Origin: Thalassomonas actiniarum
GTDB lineage: Bacteria > Pseudomonadota > Gammaproteobacteria > Enterobacterales > Alteromonadaceae
DNA: 64,000 nt
NCBI RefSeq assembly: GCF_000948975.2
Contig: NZ_CP059735.1
Coordinates: 5,206,603 to 5,270,602, forward strand
Reading direction: 5' to 3'
Shown: in pieces, positions 9,900 to 17,507 of the stretch
Position numbering within the stretch: position 1 is the stretch's first letter
Layout of the letters: each line of letters opens with the position of its first letter
Made by a program: the position numbers and the translations under genes
Notes under the pieces: generated by a model
What the model saw: the letters and a program-made list of their open reading frames with translations, nothing else
The model's database searches: none
Told to the model about the DNA's origin: nothing

Positions 9900-10214
9900 T
9901 TACAACGCGGCGGAAACCGCCGACGATAATACATTCATCGCACTGTTCACGGCTTTTTGCACCGCCGCCTTTCCGGCAATTTCCAATCCGATTAGCTCGG
10001 CCTGTAATACCTCTTTTTCCCGGGCTATTTCCACATCAAAATCTTCCTGGTTGATATCGCCAAAAGTACGGGCTTCTACCAACTCAGCAATAGATGCCTT
10101 ATTCCTTTCCAGAGCCGAACGAAACTCATCGCCAAGCTCAACGCCTTCCCCCTGTAAACTTTGTCCGGCTATGTTCGCCATATCTTTAAATACCTTGCTA
10201 ATATCTATACTCAT
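9900..10214 (-). CDS. small helical protein, function unknown
   Basis: 104 residues, acidic, predicted largely helical ([18 protein letters not shown], then [13 protein letters not shown]). It ends in an Ala/Val/Ser-rich amphipathic stretch ([21 protein letters not shown]) that could pack against a membrane or a partner. It has no signal peptide. The ATG is preceded by AAGGAAAG at good spacing. It lies 49 bases after the lipoprotein gene and just before the receptor, within a compact leftward gene string. I do not recognise a family. An adaptor or pore-like role would be speculation. Confidence 0.65.
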   Translation of the reverse strand: MSIDISKVFKDMANIAGQSLQGEGVELGDEFRSALERNKASIAELVEARTFGDINQEDFDVEIAREKEVLQAELIGLEIAGKAAVQKAVNSAMNVLSSAVSAAL

Positions 10215-10263
10215 GCTCTTTCCTTATTTGGTTTTTGTGCTGGTGTCAGGCATCATAAAGCCG

Positions 10264-10728
10264 TTATATTTTTTTCCCGTCAGCAGTGACCTTTTGTTTG
10301 GCTTCTTCCCCTTTTATCATCGCCAAAAATAACCTTTGATACTGGTCCTTGCGGCGCTTGATTAAAAAGTCCGACAAACTATCCGCCGTCTTATGGCGTA
10401 GTCTGTCTTCCCGCCACAACTTGAGGGTGATCTCCACCTGTTTCAGGGTCAATTCATTCATGGGGCGGATCATCTGACGGTTTTTCAACGCTTCAAGATC
10501 GGCTTCAATATTCAGGTAAGCTGAATGGCTGGCTTTAAAAAGGCGCTTTTCTTTAGACTGATAACTGAGCCCGAGATAAAAACGGTTAACCTTTTGCGCA
10601 ACACGCTCCATACTCTCCAGGGATTTTTCATCATAGTCAGACACCAACTGCAGCGCACAGCCGGACAATAAAAAAGTCATCGCCAGCAGCAGCCATAAAG
10701 CCTTATTCGGGTGATAGGTTTTGTTCAT
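10264..10728 (-). CDS. lipoprotein, function unknown
   Basis: 154 residues with a lipoprotein signal peptide: basic start, hydrophobic core ALWLLLAMTFLL and lipobox LSGC with the acylated Cys at about residue 24. The residues after the Cys (ALQ) lack an Asp at +2, so outer-membrane sorting is likely if the Lol rules apply. The mature part is helical and very basic (KRRKDQYQRLF). Its ATG overlaps the stop codon of the upstream membrane-protein gene (TAATG), indicating translational coupling. The family is unknown to me. Confidence 0.75.
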   Translation of the reverse strand: MNKTYHPNKALWLLLAMTFLLSGCALQLVSDYDEKSLESMERVAQKVNRFYLGLSYQSKEKRLFKASHSAYLNIEADLEALKNRQMIRPMNELTLKQVEITLKLWREDRLRHKTADSLSDFLIKRRKDQYQRLFLAMIKGEEAKQKVTADGKKI

Positions 10729-11768
10729 TAAAGGGTCCTTTCATTTGAGGTTAAAAACAGCTGATATTGACTAAGCAGCTGCTGTATTTGACTGTGACTG
10801 ATCTCTTCATTCGCCAGCACCTGTTGCTGTATCTTGCTTAATTCGGCACTGAGCTCAGAGATCAGCTGGATTTTTTCCTGATTAAACTGATTGACTAACG
10901 CCTGCTTCAACTCTTGCGGATCTTCGCTTGTTGCCGGGGAAACAAAAGAAGCTATGGTTTCTACCGTGCGGTCTAAAATGGTGTACACCAGGTTGGCGGA
11001 AAAGCCCCCCACCAGCGCCATGGAAATACGTAAAGCCGCATGACTGACACCGGAAGTCTCATCTTGCCCGTCGACATTAACATTGCCCATGGCGCCTCCT
11101 GCGGCGCGGGCAACACTGTCGAGGTTAAGGGGGATCAACTGGGTCAAAATAATGCCGGCGATCAGCCCGACCACAAAGCGCACCCAATAGGAGCTTTCAT
11201 ATTTAGGATCGTAACAACCTGCGGTCACATAAGAATTGGCTTTAAACAAGGCGGCAAAAGAAGCACCGATAGCGGCGGAGGCCAGTAGAATCGCCTGCAC
11301 AAACAAGAGGCGGGTGCCCTCCATATCAAACATGCTGGTCACCATGTTTTCATTATTGATATAGCTGGACAGGCTCAGGGCTATCAGCACCACCAGGGAT
11401 AAGATCGCCACCATCATCATTTTACGGATCAGCGGCACCCGTCCGAGAAACAAAAACAGCGAGGCTTTCTCCGTTTCTTTTGCCATCAGCATAATAGTGA
11501 CGGGTTTCGCCGGTGATACCAGCTCGGCAAGCTGGTTGTGGATCTGGGTCAGTTGCTCGGCCCTGCCTTCATCCTGAGGGTTAAGGCTTTGCTGGTGAAG
11601 GGCTTTGGTTACTTTTACCGGTACCTTAAGACCTTTGGCAAAAGCATGTTTCACCATGGCCTGGCACTCATGCTCTACCGAAAGCCAAAAATCGTTTTCA
11701 CTACCCGGTTTACCCTGGCTAATCTGAGGGGCCTGGCTGGCCTGAGCGGCTTTGGCGGCAAGATCCAT
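10728..11768 (-). CDS. membrane protein A of the locus (four predicted membrane segments)
   Basis: About 346 residues from the ATG at 11768. The open frame extends to 11894, but the upstream residues are not membrane-like and would run close to the terminator at 11935. A soluble N-terminal region of about 110 residues is followed by membrane segments around KMMMVAILSLVVLIALSL, FVQAILLASAAIGASFAALF, FVVGLIAGIILTQLI and ISMALVGGFSANLVYTILD, then a C-terminal Gln-rich coiled tail. The last two segments resemble those of membrane protein B upstream (GF/Y--N/D-L/V-Y/F--L/M-D pattern), suggesting a shared domain. It is coupled to the lipoprotein gene by a TAATG overlap. Possibly an envelope scaffold or channel; function unknown. 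Confidence 0.7.
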   Translation of the reverse strand: MDLAAKAAQASQAPQISQGKPGSENDFWLSVEHECQAMVKHAFAKGLKVPVKVTKALHQQSLNPQDEGRAEQLTQIHNQLAELVSPAKPVTIMLMAKETEKASLFLFLGRVPLIRKMMMVAILSLVVLIALSLSSYINNENMVTSMFDMEGTRLLFVQAILLASAAIGASFAALFKANSYVTAGCYDPKYESSYWVRFVVGLIAGIILTQLIPLNLDSVARAAGGAMGNVNVDGQDETSGVSHAALRISMALVGGFSANLVYTILDRTVETIASFVSPATSEDPQELKQALVNQFNQEKIQLISELSAELSKIQQQVLANEEISHSQIQQLLSQYQLFLTSNERTL

Positions 11769-11934
11769 GTATTTTCTCTTTTCTGGGAAATTTTTAGTTA
11801 TTGTAGGGTTGGCAATAACGGGAAACTCGGGGAAAAAGCGGGAACTCAAACAGGAGCAGATCAGAGATTTGCCGGTATGACATTTTCTCTGCAAAAGCCC
11901 CTATATCAGCTAAAAGTAATAGCTAGAACATAAA

Positions 11935-11973
11935 AATAAAAAAGGAGTATGACCGGCCAAAGCCATACTCCTT
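11935..11973 (-). terminator. strong intrinsic terminator inside the accessory locus
   Basis: On the minus strand a 10-base-pair stem (aaggagtatg with catactcctt, 12-base loop) is followed directly by ttttttattttta. It lies 30 bases after the stop codon of membrane protein B and splits the leftward locus into two transcription units, or allows graded expression by read-through. A promoter for the following genes would have to lie between about 11935 and 11768. Confidence 0.85.
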
Positions 11974-12002
11974 GCACTGAAAACCTGATAAATACAATAA
12001 AC

Positions 12003-13199
12003 TTAACCGTTTGTCTGGCTGCTCTTAGCCCCTGCCGCCTGGATTGAAGCAGGCTGAGGACCAGCTGATTGACCGCTATCTGGCTTGCCGATAGATTGCT
12101 TAATATTGCCAATCACCTTATCCATCAGGGAAAAGAGTACGTCAACGTTATAACCCATCAAAAATGCCAGCGCCATCGGCGACAGCGAGGCTAAGGCATT
12201 GGCTTCTTCCGGTTTAAGGAACCAGCCGATCACCATGCCCCCCAAGGCGCCTAAGGTCAGGCGAAGCCGGTATTTTATTTCACTGCTAAAGGTATAGGTC
12301 AGGGCCTTGATTTCCCGCATCAGGCTGCGCAACACAAAAATAAAAGCGCCGAGCAGACCATACATCAAGGGTAAAATATATCCCTGCAACACCTGTAAAA
12401 TGGCATCGGCGGCCAGGATGTTTTCAAAAAACAAAATGCGGGCCTGGTGCAGGCTGCGCTCTAATTCCAGGGTATCGAGTTTGTCGCCGTTCGCTTCGGG
12501 ATCGCGGGACAGGGATTTTTTTGTCAGTTCATATTTGCTCTGGAAATAACGTGGCAGGCTATCGCTGAACGTGCCCCCCAGCGACCAGATCTGATTCCAG
12601 ATCATCAAAAGCTTGTAGTTGGCATCGAGCTGCTGGTTGAGACGCTCTACCTTATCGGCTAATACACCGGCTTCCTGGCTGCCGGTTTCAAGCTTGCTTA
12701 ATGCCGCCTGATTAGTTTCTCTCTCGCTAAAAATATCGTGCAGGTTAGTACTGAGATCTTTGCCGAACAGATGATAAACTTGTGTCAATAGCAACAAAAT
12801 CAAAGCCACCAGGGTATAGCGCCGATACCAGGCAACGGCTGCTTCAGCCCGGGTGACAGGGCGTTTGCCCGAGTGGCCGGACATAGTTTTCTTCTTTTCC
12901 CCCTCCGGGGTTTGGCTCGGCATTTTTTCCGGTAAAATAGCATCCAGGCTCTCCACCGTTACCGGATAAACCACTTCCGCCAGTTTGTCATAATTAACTA
13001 AAAATAATGTTTCGTCTGCCGAGCTCCATTCTTTTTTACCCAGCTGATGTTTGGCATTAATAATAACTTCAGTCACTTCGGGGTCTAATCGGGTATTGCC
13101 GCACCTGGCAATATAACTGAGCAGTTTCTGGCCATCATGTATCACTTGTTCAATTTCGGGAGAAATGGCGTAAAGAGGCTCACTGTTTTTCTTATGCAT
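12003..13199 (-). CDS. membrane protein B of the locus (four predicted membrane segments)
   Basis: 398 residues. A soluble N-terminal region of about 125 residues is followed by a first membrane segment (YTLVALILLLLTQVYHLF), a probably periplasmic coiled region of about 150 residues (ERETNQAALSKLETGSQEAG, then VERLNQQLDANYKLL), and three membrane segments (ILPLMYGLLGAFIFVL, LRLTLGALGGMVIGWF, MALAFLMGYNVDVLFSLMDK). The tail is Ser/Gln/Ala-rich. The last part resembles membrane protein A. It starts at ATG with a weak GGAA ribosome binding site, 68 bases after the lamin-tail gene, and is followed by the strong terminator at 11973-11935. No family recognised. The long periplasmic coil suggests a sensor or stalk, which is inference. 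Confidence 0.7.
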   Translation of the reverse strand: MHKKNSEPLYAISPEIEQVIHDGQKLLSYIARCGNTRLDPEVTEVIINAKHQLGKKEWSSADETLFLVNYDKLAEVVYPVTVESLDAILPEKMPSQTPEGEKKKTMSGHSGKRPVTRAEAAVAWYRRYTLVALILLLLTQVYHLFGKDLSTNLHDIFSERETNQAALSKLETGSQEAGVLADKVERLNQQLDANYKLLMIWNQIWSLGGTFSDSLPRYFQSKYELTKKSLSRDPEANGDKLDTLELERSLHQARILFFENILAADAILQVLQGYILPLMYGLLGAFIFVLRSLMREIKALTYTFSSEIKYRLRLTLGALGGMVIGWFLKPEEANALASLSPMALAFLMGYNVDVLFSLMDKVIGNIKQSIGKPDSGQSAGPQPASIQAAGAKSSQTNG

Positions 13200-13267
13200 A
13201 TTTATTTCCGCTGTCTGATGCTGCCGGGAATTTCCGCCTGCCCAAATAACGGCAGGCGGACTGCGCT

Positions 13268-14119
13268 TTACTTGTGCGCACCATAGCGGTATTCGCGGAC
13301 AATATTGCCTTTATAATCGGACAATTTGCCGATATCGCCCTTATTGTTCCAGATGGCCCTGGGGCTGTTAAAAGAGAAACCGCCGCTTTCCTGATCAACA
13401 TGGTTAGTGTAAACCCGGATCTTGGCATTGGGTTTTAACACCGCGCCTTCGGGGAAAGTAAAATTCTGATCTTTACCGGCACTAAGCTGCCAGCCGCTTA
13501 AATCAAGCCAGCCGCTGCTTAAATTAGCCAGCTCGGCGTACTCGTCTGCCTCGGTGTATTTTTCTTTGCCGTCAAAACAGATATTGGTGATCTCTATCGC
13601 GTCATGGGCTTTAACACCATATCGCCAGCTGGAAACCAGCTCTCCTGAAGCATCGAATAAGAAGGCGGCATCACCTCGGTTGTTCCATACCGCCTGCTTG
13701 GAATTAAAACTTAACTCCCCCGCTTTATCTGTGTAGATACGCAGGCTTTTTCCCGGGTAACACAGGGTATTTTCGGGGAAAATCATATCCTGGCCTTCAC
13801 TGCCGGCATTGATGCGCCAACCGGCCAAATCCAGGATCAAAGGGCCGTTATTGAATAACTCGATATATTCGCCGCCTTCCTTACCTTCAAAGTCCAAGCC
13901 TTTAATCACCACTTGCCGTGGCGCCAACAACTGACAACAACTTAACCACCAGTCGTTAAAGGCTGAGCCCGGCTGACAATTGTCGACCCGCTTTTGATGG
14001 ATTAACCTGGCATGCTCCAGTACGCCTGATTCCAGGCTATTCCAGCTATTTTGCACATCTGATGAAAACTGGACATCGGACAACTGTTGTAAAAAGGTTT
14101 CTTTATTAAAGTCACTCAC
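13268..14119 (-). CDS. protein with two lamin-tail-like (LTD) domains
   Basis: 283 residues from a GTG start at 14119, preferred because AAGGA lies 8 bases upstream; the frame is open to an ATG at 14233 without such a site. After a helical N-terminal part of about 80 residues come two Ig-like repeats. Each has the lamin-tail pattern: EYIELFNNG or EYAELANLS, then L-DL-GW-L/I-AG, FPE, L-PG/PN--IR-YT, then a conserved FNS--A-WNN-GD and W/EYRYG ending. There is no signal peptide, so it is probably cytosolic or exported by another route. Bacterial LTD domains are commonly tethering modules of nucleases and envelope proteins. Here no catalytic domain is attached. First gene of the leftward locus. 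Confidence 0.75.
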   Translation of the reverse strand: MSDFNKETFLQQLSDVQFSSDVQNSWNSLESGVLEHARLIHQKRVDNCQPGSAFNDWWLSCCQLLAPRQVVIKGLDFEGKEGGEYIELFNNGPLILDLAGWRINAGSEGQDMIFPENTLCYPGKSLRIYTDKAGELSFNSKQAVWNNRGDAAFLFDASGELVSSWRYGVKAHDAIEITNICFDGKEKYTEADEYAELANLSSGWLDLSGWQLSAGKDQNFTFPEGAVLKPNAKIRVYTNHVDQESGGFSFNSPRAIWNNKGDIGKLSDYKGNIVREYRYGAHK

Positions 14120-14690
14120 CTTCGCTTTCCTTCTCTCGTTCAATGAAAAAACTGACCGGCAGGTTTCATATCTTCCCGCGATATAACCCGGGCTAAACCC
14201 CGGGCGGTCACTGACGGATAAGATGCCAGACAAATCCCGTTAAAACTCAGCGAAACCCCGCCTCTATTGCCGCAAATTTAGGATTCATGCTCCGCGGTCG
14301 AGAATAAGTCCCCGGTAAAAACAAGAGTGAAAAAACTCAGCTCAGCCACCGAAAAATAGCGGCCTGTAGCTGGATGTCGTCAAAAAGAAACACCGTAACA
14401 CACTGAAAAATAAAGACTTAAACAGACAACAGTAAAACCTGTTGTCATATAGCGACAGCTTTTACCCTGACTTTCAGGGTGAAAACAGCACATAATCACA
14501 TAAACAACTGATTATTAAGAATTAATTATTTCTGGCACCGATATTGATATATACCTGAGTAACCGGACGCTGAACTTGAAAATATCGGCAGCATCAATAA
14601 CTTGTGATGACACTGACAAGTTTTACAGCAAACGGCTTATCACCGGGAAAGCAACACCCGGCAAAATAGATAAAACATTCAGGAGTAGAT
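14120..14690. other. divergent intergenic region
   Basis: 571 bases between the leftward lamin-tail gene and the rightward EF-hand gene. I see no gene here. It must hold the promoters for both directions. A small CCCGGG hairpin lies near 14187-14206 in the presumed leader of the leftward locus. The stretch just before the EF-hand gene has an AT-rich segment (ttgatatatacc near 14544) that could be a -10 region, but no convincing -35 partner. Confidence 0.5.
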
Positions 14691-14936
14691 ATGAAAGCAA
14701 TAAAATTATTCATGACCTTATCACTGGCAACAGCAGCATTTTCACTAACAACAGCGGCCAACGCCACTCAGGCTAAAGACAACTTCAGCCAGCTTGATAG
14801 TGACAAAAACGGTATGATTTCCATGGGCGAAGCCAGCGGCGATACCGAGCTTACCAATAACTTCAAGCAGTGGGATAAGGACCGGGACGGCCAGTTATCC
14901 AAGGAAGAATACACCGCCTATATCCAAGCTTCATAA
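14691..14936 (+). CDS. exported EF-hand protein 1
   Basis: 81 residues. A Sec signal peptide (basic start, hydrophobic core, probable cleavage after ANA) is followed by two canonical EF-hand loops, DSDKNGMISMGE and DKDRDGQLSKEE, with acidic or amide ligands at positions 1, 3 and 5 and Glu at 12. The mature protein of about 55 residues should therefore bind two calcium ions in the periplasm or outside the cell. The ribosome binding site CAGGAG is well placed before the ATG. It is followed 64 bases later by a paralogue, so the two are tandem duplicates and probably cotranscribed. The partner protein is unknown. Confidence 0.88.
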   Translation: MKAIKLFMTLSLATAAFSLTTAANATQAKDNFSQLDSDKNGMISMGEASGDTELTNNFKQWDKDRDGQLSKEEYTAYIQAS

Positions 14937-15000
14937 AGCTGTTAGCAGGACGATGAATCCGCTGGATAAGCGGATTTGAAAAACATATACGGAGCATACC

Positions 15001-15234
15001 ATGAAAATAACCAGATCATTTTTTCTGTTAACGGCGTTATTACTGACCGCCAAGGTATATGCCATGGACAGCCACAAAAAGTTTGCCGCCTTAGACCATG
15101 ATAAAAATGGTTTTGTCACCCTGGATGAAGCAGGTGCTGATTCGGTGCTGGCGATGACTTTTGAAAAATGGGATAAGGACAAAAATGGTCGCTTATCTAA
15201 AGAAGAGTACAGCGAATACCACAACGAGATATAG
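15001..15234 (+). CDS. exported EF-hand protein 2
   Basis: 77 residues with a signal peptide (RSFFLLTALLLTAKVYA, cleavage likely after VYA) and two EF-hand loops, DHDKNGFVTLDE and DKDKNGRLSKEE, both with complete calcium-ligand patterns. The C-terminal WDKDKNGRLSKEEYSEY closely matches WDKDRDGQLSKEEYTAY of the preceding gene, showing recent duplication. An acceptable GGAG ribosome binding site precedes the ATG. It is probably a calcium-buffering or calcium-responsive envelope protein; no target can be read from the sequence. Confidence 0.88.
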   Translation: MKITRSFFLLTALLLTAKVYAMDSHKKFAALDHDKNGFVTLDEAGADSVLAMTFEKWDKDKNGRLSKEEYSEYHNEI

Positions 15235-15308
15235 CTGACGGTATTCAAATAGTTTCCCGACTTTGTTAACGAATCTGATTTTATATTTAAGCAGAGTATA
15301 ATTTTAGT

Positions 15309-15375
15309 ATGTTACACTGCCTGTCAATGTTTTCCTAAGCAATAGCTAAGGTGTAACGACAGGCAGCTTTTTTTC
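15309..15375 (+). ncRNA. candidate short structured RNA ending in an intrinsic terminator
   Basis: In the 339-base gap before the acyltransferase gene. A TATAAT box at 15297-15302 would start a transcript near 15309. From there gttacac (15311-15317) and tgcctgtc (15318-15325) recur as their complements in the same order, gtgtaac (15351-15357) and gacaggca (15358-15365), followed by gc and seven T residues. The 8-base-pair stem plus T-tract acts as an intrinsic terminator. The additional 7-base pairing gives an H-type pseudoknot or a mutually exclusive fold. The -35 region is poor. The rest of the gap holds nothing I recognise. It may instead be just the terminator of the EF-hand genes. Confidence 0.35.
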
Positions 15376-15573
15376 ACTATTCTTTTTATTAATAAACCAC
15401 TATTCTAGCTAATCCTTGATTTTCCCTGATAATTTCTTTCATCATCACCGCAAATACACGGCTTTTAACCTTTATTAGACCCGCGTTTGATTTATATCTG
15501 ACAGCGACCGGCTTTTTATATGTTATAGTAAGCAAGTTCATTGGTCTGATCTCTTTAGGTTATACAATTTTTT

Positions 15574-16455
15574 ATGGCTAGCAGTACCCTTAAAATTCGT
15601 GACAAAACCATCTTTGACGGTTTTTTTGTCAAATACATATTGAAATTCATCTTTCGCCTCTGGTTTAAATTATCCGGCTGGAAAACCACGCCCTCTGCGC
15701 CAAACGGTGCCGGTATTACCATTGCCGCTCCCCATACTTCCAACTGGGATTTTATTTATGCCCTGGCGGCGGCGATCTTATGCGATGTGAAGATCTATTT
15801 TTCCATCAAGGACAGCTGGTGCAAGATGCCTGTTGTCGGCAGTATTATTATGTGGCTGGGGGCTATCCCCATCAACCGCTCTGCCGGCGGCCAGGGGCAA
15901 GTGAAACTGATCAAGGAATTTGTTGAACGCCATAAGGAGCAAAGAGTGTTTTTCCTGTTCACCCCGGAAGGCACCCGCGGCCCGGTAACAAAATGGAAAA
16001 CCGGCTTTTACCATGTTGCCCAGGATTGCGGCTTGCCGATTTTCCTGGCAAAAGTCGACTTCATCAACAAAGAATCCGGCGTATTTCACTCCTATGAACT
16101 CACCGGCGATAAAGACACAGACGTCAGGGCAATCCAGGAATCTTACAAGCGCATCTGCGGTAAGTTTCCCAAAGATCAATATCCTCATTATACCGGCCCA
16201 ATTCCGACCTTGTCGGATGCCGAAGCTATGGTCATGCGCGCCTTATATTCCTTTAAGGGTGTTGCCACCAAAATGGATATTTCCGCCAAAGCCAAACTCG
16301 GCGAACTTTCCACGACTATGCTGGATTTTTTAATCGAGAAAGGCATTTTAGAGCAAACCAATGCCCCGGGAGATAAACACGAACCTACCTATCGGCTGAC
16401 TTTTGCCGGCAGAGGTTGCCTGTTACATTTATACCCGACTCTGGCACGCAGCTAA
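15574..16455 (+). CDS. PlsC-family acyltransferase with winged-helix-like C-terminus
   Basis: 293 residues. The N-terminal 200 residues carry the glycerolipid acyltransferase motifs: HTSNWD (HX4D, catalytic His and Asp) after a membrane-associating hydrophobic start, a GAIPINRS block, and TPEGTR in place of the usual FPEGTR that binds phosphate. Such enzymes transfer acyl groups from acyl-CoA or acyl-ACP to lysophosphatidate or related lipids at the inner membrane. From about residue 215 the protein continues with a helix-turn-helix and wing-like region (MDISAKAKLGELSTTMLDFL, then EPTYRLTFAGRG) typical of small transcriptional regulators, which is not part of standard PlsC. The upstream ribosome binding site is weak. 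Substrate unknown. Confidence 0.8.
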   Translation: MASSTLKIRDKTIFDGFFVKYILKFIFRLWFKLSGWKTTPSAPNGAGITIAAPHTSNWDFIYALAAAILCDVKIYFSIKDSWCKMPVVGSIIMWLGAIPINRSAGGQGQVKLIKEFVERHKEQRVFFLFTPEGTRGPVTKWKTGFYHVAQDCGLPIFLAKVDFINKESGVFHSYELTGDKDTDVRAIQESYKRICGKFPKDQYPHYTGPIPTLSDAEAMVMRALYSFKGVATKMDISAKAKLGELSTTMLDFLIEKGILEQTNAPGDKHEPTYRLTFAGRGCLLHLYPTLARS

Positions 16456-16673
16456 ACAGCAAAAACCTAGACAATATCGCCCGCTATAACCTGCGGGCGT
16501 GCCTTCAACAAAGAAACCATTAAGCACCTCTTTATATCAGCGGCTAATTCGAAGCAGCACCTGGTTAAACATTGCTCCATCCACAAACAAGACACCGATA
16601 TTGAGGGGAAGGCAAAACACAAATAGCTCTTAGCATATATACTAATGACATTGCTTGTTTCAGGTGATATGCC

Positions 16674-17063
16674 ATGAACAAAAGCTTGGTAAATTCCTCC
16701 TTATACCTTACCGCTATAGCCTTGATAACGCTATGGAGCTATAACGCCCAGGCCGATGAACGTATCCATGCCAGGGGAACCTATGGCAACTACAGCTCCT
16801 TTGGTGTTACTGATGACCTTCCTGTAGTGGTTTATACCGCCAGCTGGTGTGATGCCTGCACTGAGCTAATGGCATTTTTGCAGCAGCAGAAGGTAGCATT
16901 TAAAGCCGTGGATATAGGAAAAGATCCGGCGGCTGCCAGATTACTCAAAGCGAAACATTTACGAAGCCTGCCGGTGATCATCATCAAAAATACCCTACTG
17001 CAAGGGTTTAGCAAATCAACTGTGACCAGAAAACTTCGGGAGCTCAAACCCGGCAAACTTTAA
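16674..17063 (+). CDS. exported glutaredoxin/thioredoxin-like protein
   Basis: 129 residues. A hydrophobic N-terminal segment (LYLTAIALITLWSYNAQA) looks like a signal peptide cleaved after AQA. The mature domain begins with a strand VVVYTASWC and has the redox motif CDAC, followed by VAFKAVDIGKDP and the cis-proline block LRSLPVIII, a glutaredoxin-like thioredoxin fold of about 80 residues. It would act as a thiol-disulfide oxidoreductase in the periplasm, or tethered to the inner membrane if the signal is not cleaved. A GGTGAT element precedes the ATG. No partner gene such as dsbD lies nearby. Confidence 0.82.
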   Translation: MNKSLVNSSLYLTAIALITLWSYNAQADERIHARGTYGNYSSFGVTDDLPVVVYTASWCDACTELMAFLQQQKVAFKAVDIGKDPAAARLLKAKHLRSLPVIIIKNTLLQGFSKSTVTRKLRELKPGKL

Positions 17064-17149
17064 CTAAATAGGGAGTAAGTGTAATTCTCTTTACGATAAA
17101 CAAATTAAATTAAGTGCTTAAAAGTTAGAGTTAACAATAAAGTCATTTG

Positions 17150-17457
17150 TTAAGTGCTTGATACACCCAAGCAAATGATGAAAATAATGACCATAAGAAT
17201 CAGCCAAGAAAACAGTTGATGAAAAATAGTGCCCGCCACAATTTTTGCGACTTTACTTTTAGACCTGTTTATAAAGTTAAACATATGCTCTGAAGTATAC
17301 AAAACGAATACAGCTGACACAGCCAAAGACCAACGCTGATAATCATTTATGTACAATGCCAAAGAGTACCTAACAGCAAAAAGCCTACGATTGGAATAAC
17401 AAAATATTCTAAAAATTTATTAATGTCGTTAAATCTCCAAGAGCACATAACATTCAT
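17150..17457 (-). pseudogene. small membrane protein gene, apparently frameshifted
   Basis: A frame from the ATG at 17457 encodes MNVMCSWRFNDINKF and a membrane segment (YFVIPIVGFLLLGTLW), then stops after 36 codons. A second frame, open across the same spot from a TTG at 17362, continues with two further membrane segments (LAVSAVFVLYTSEHMF and FSWLILMVIIFIICLGV). Joined by a one-base shift near CTCTTTGGCATTG, they would form one three-segment protein of about 100 residues. Read separately, the downstream part has only a poor TTG start. It is either a decayed gene, a sequencing error or programmed shifting. Family unknown. Confidence 0.4.
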
Positions 17458-17507
17458 ATTTCGGAAAATTGGAACACAGCGGAAGTTTTCCATAACATAG
17501 TAACTTG

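Noticed and set aside
14533-14547. Sigma-54-like promoter (TGGCAC, 5 bases, TTGA) before the EF-hand gene
   Set aside because: The -12 element needs TTGC; the essential GC is missing, so the match is not good enough.
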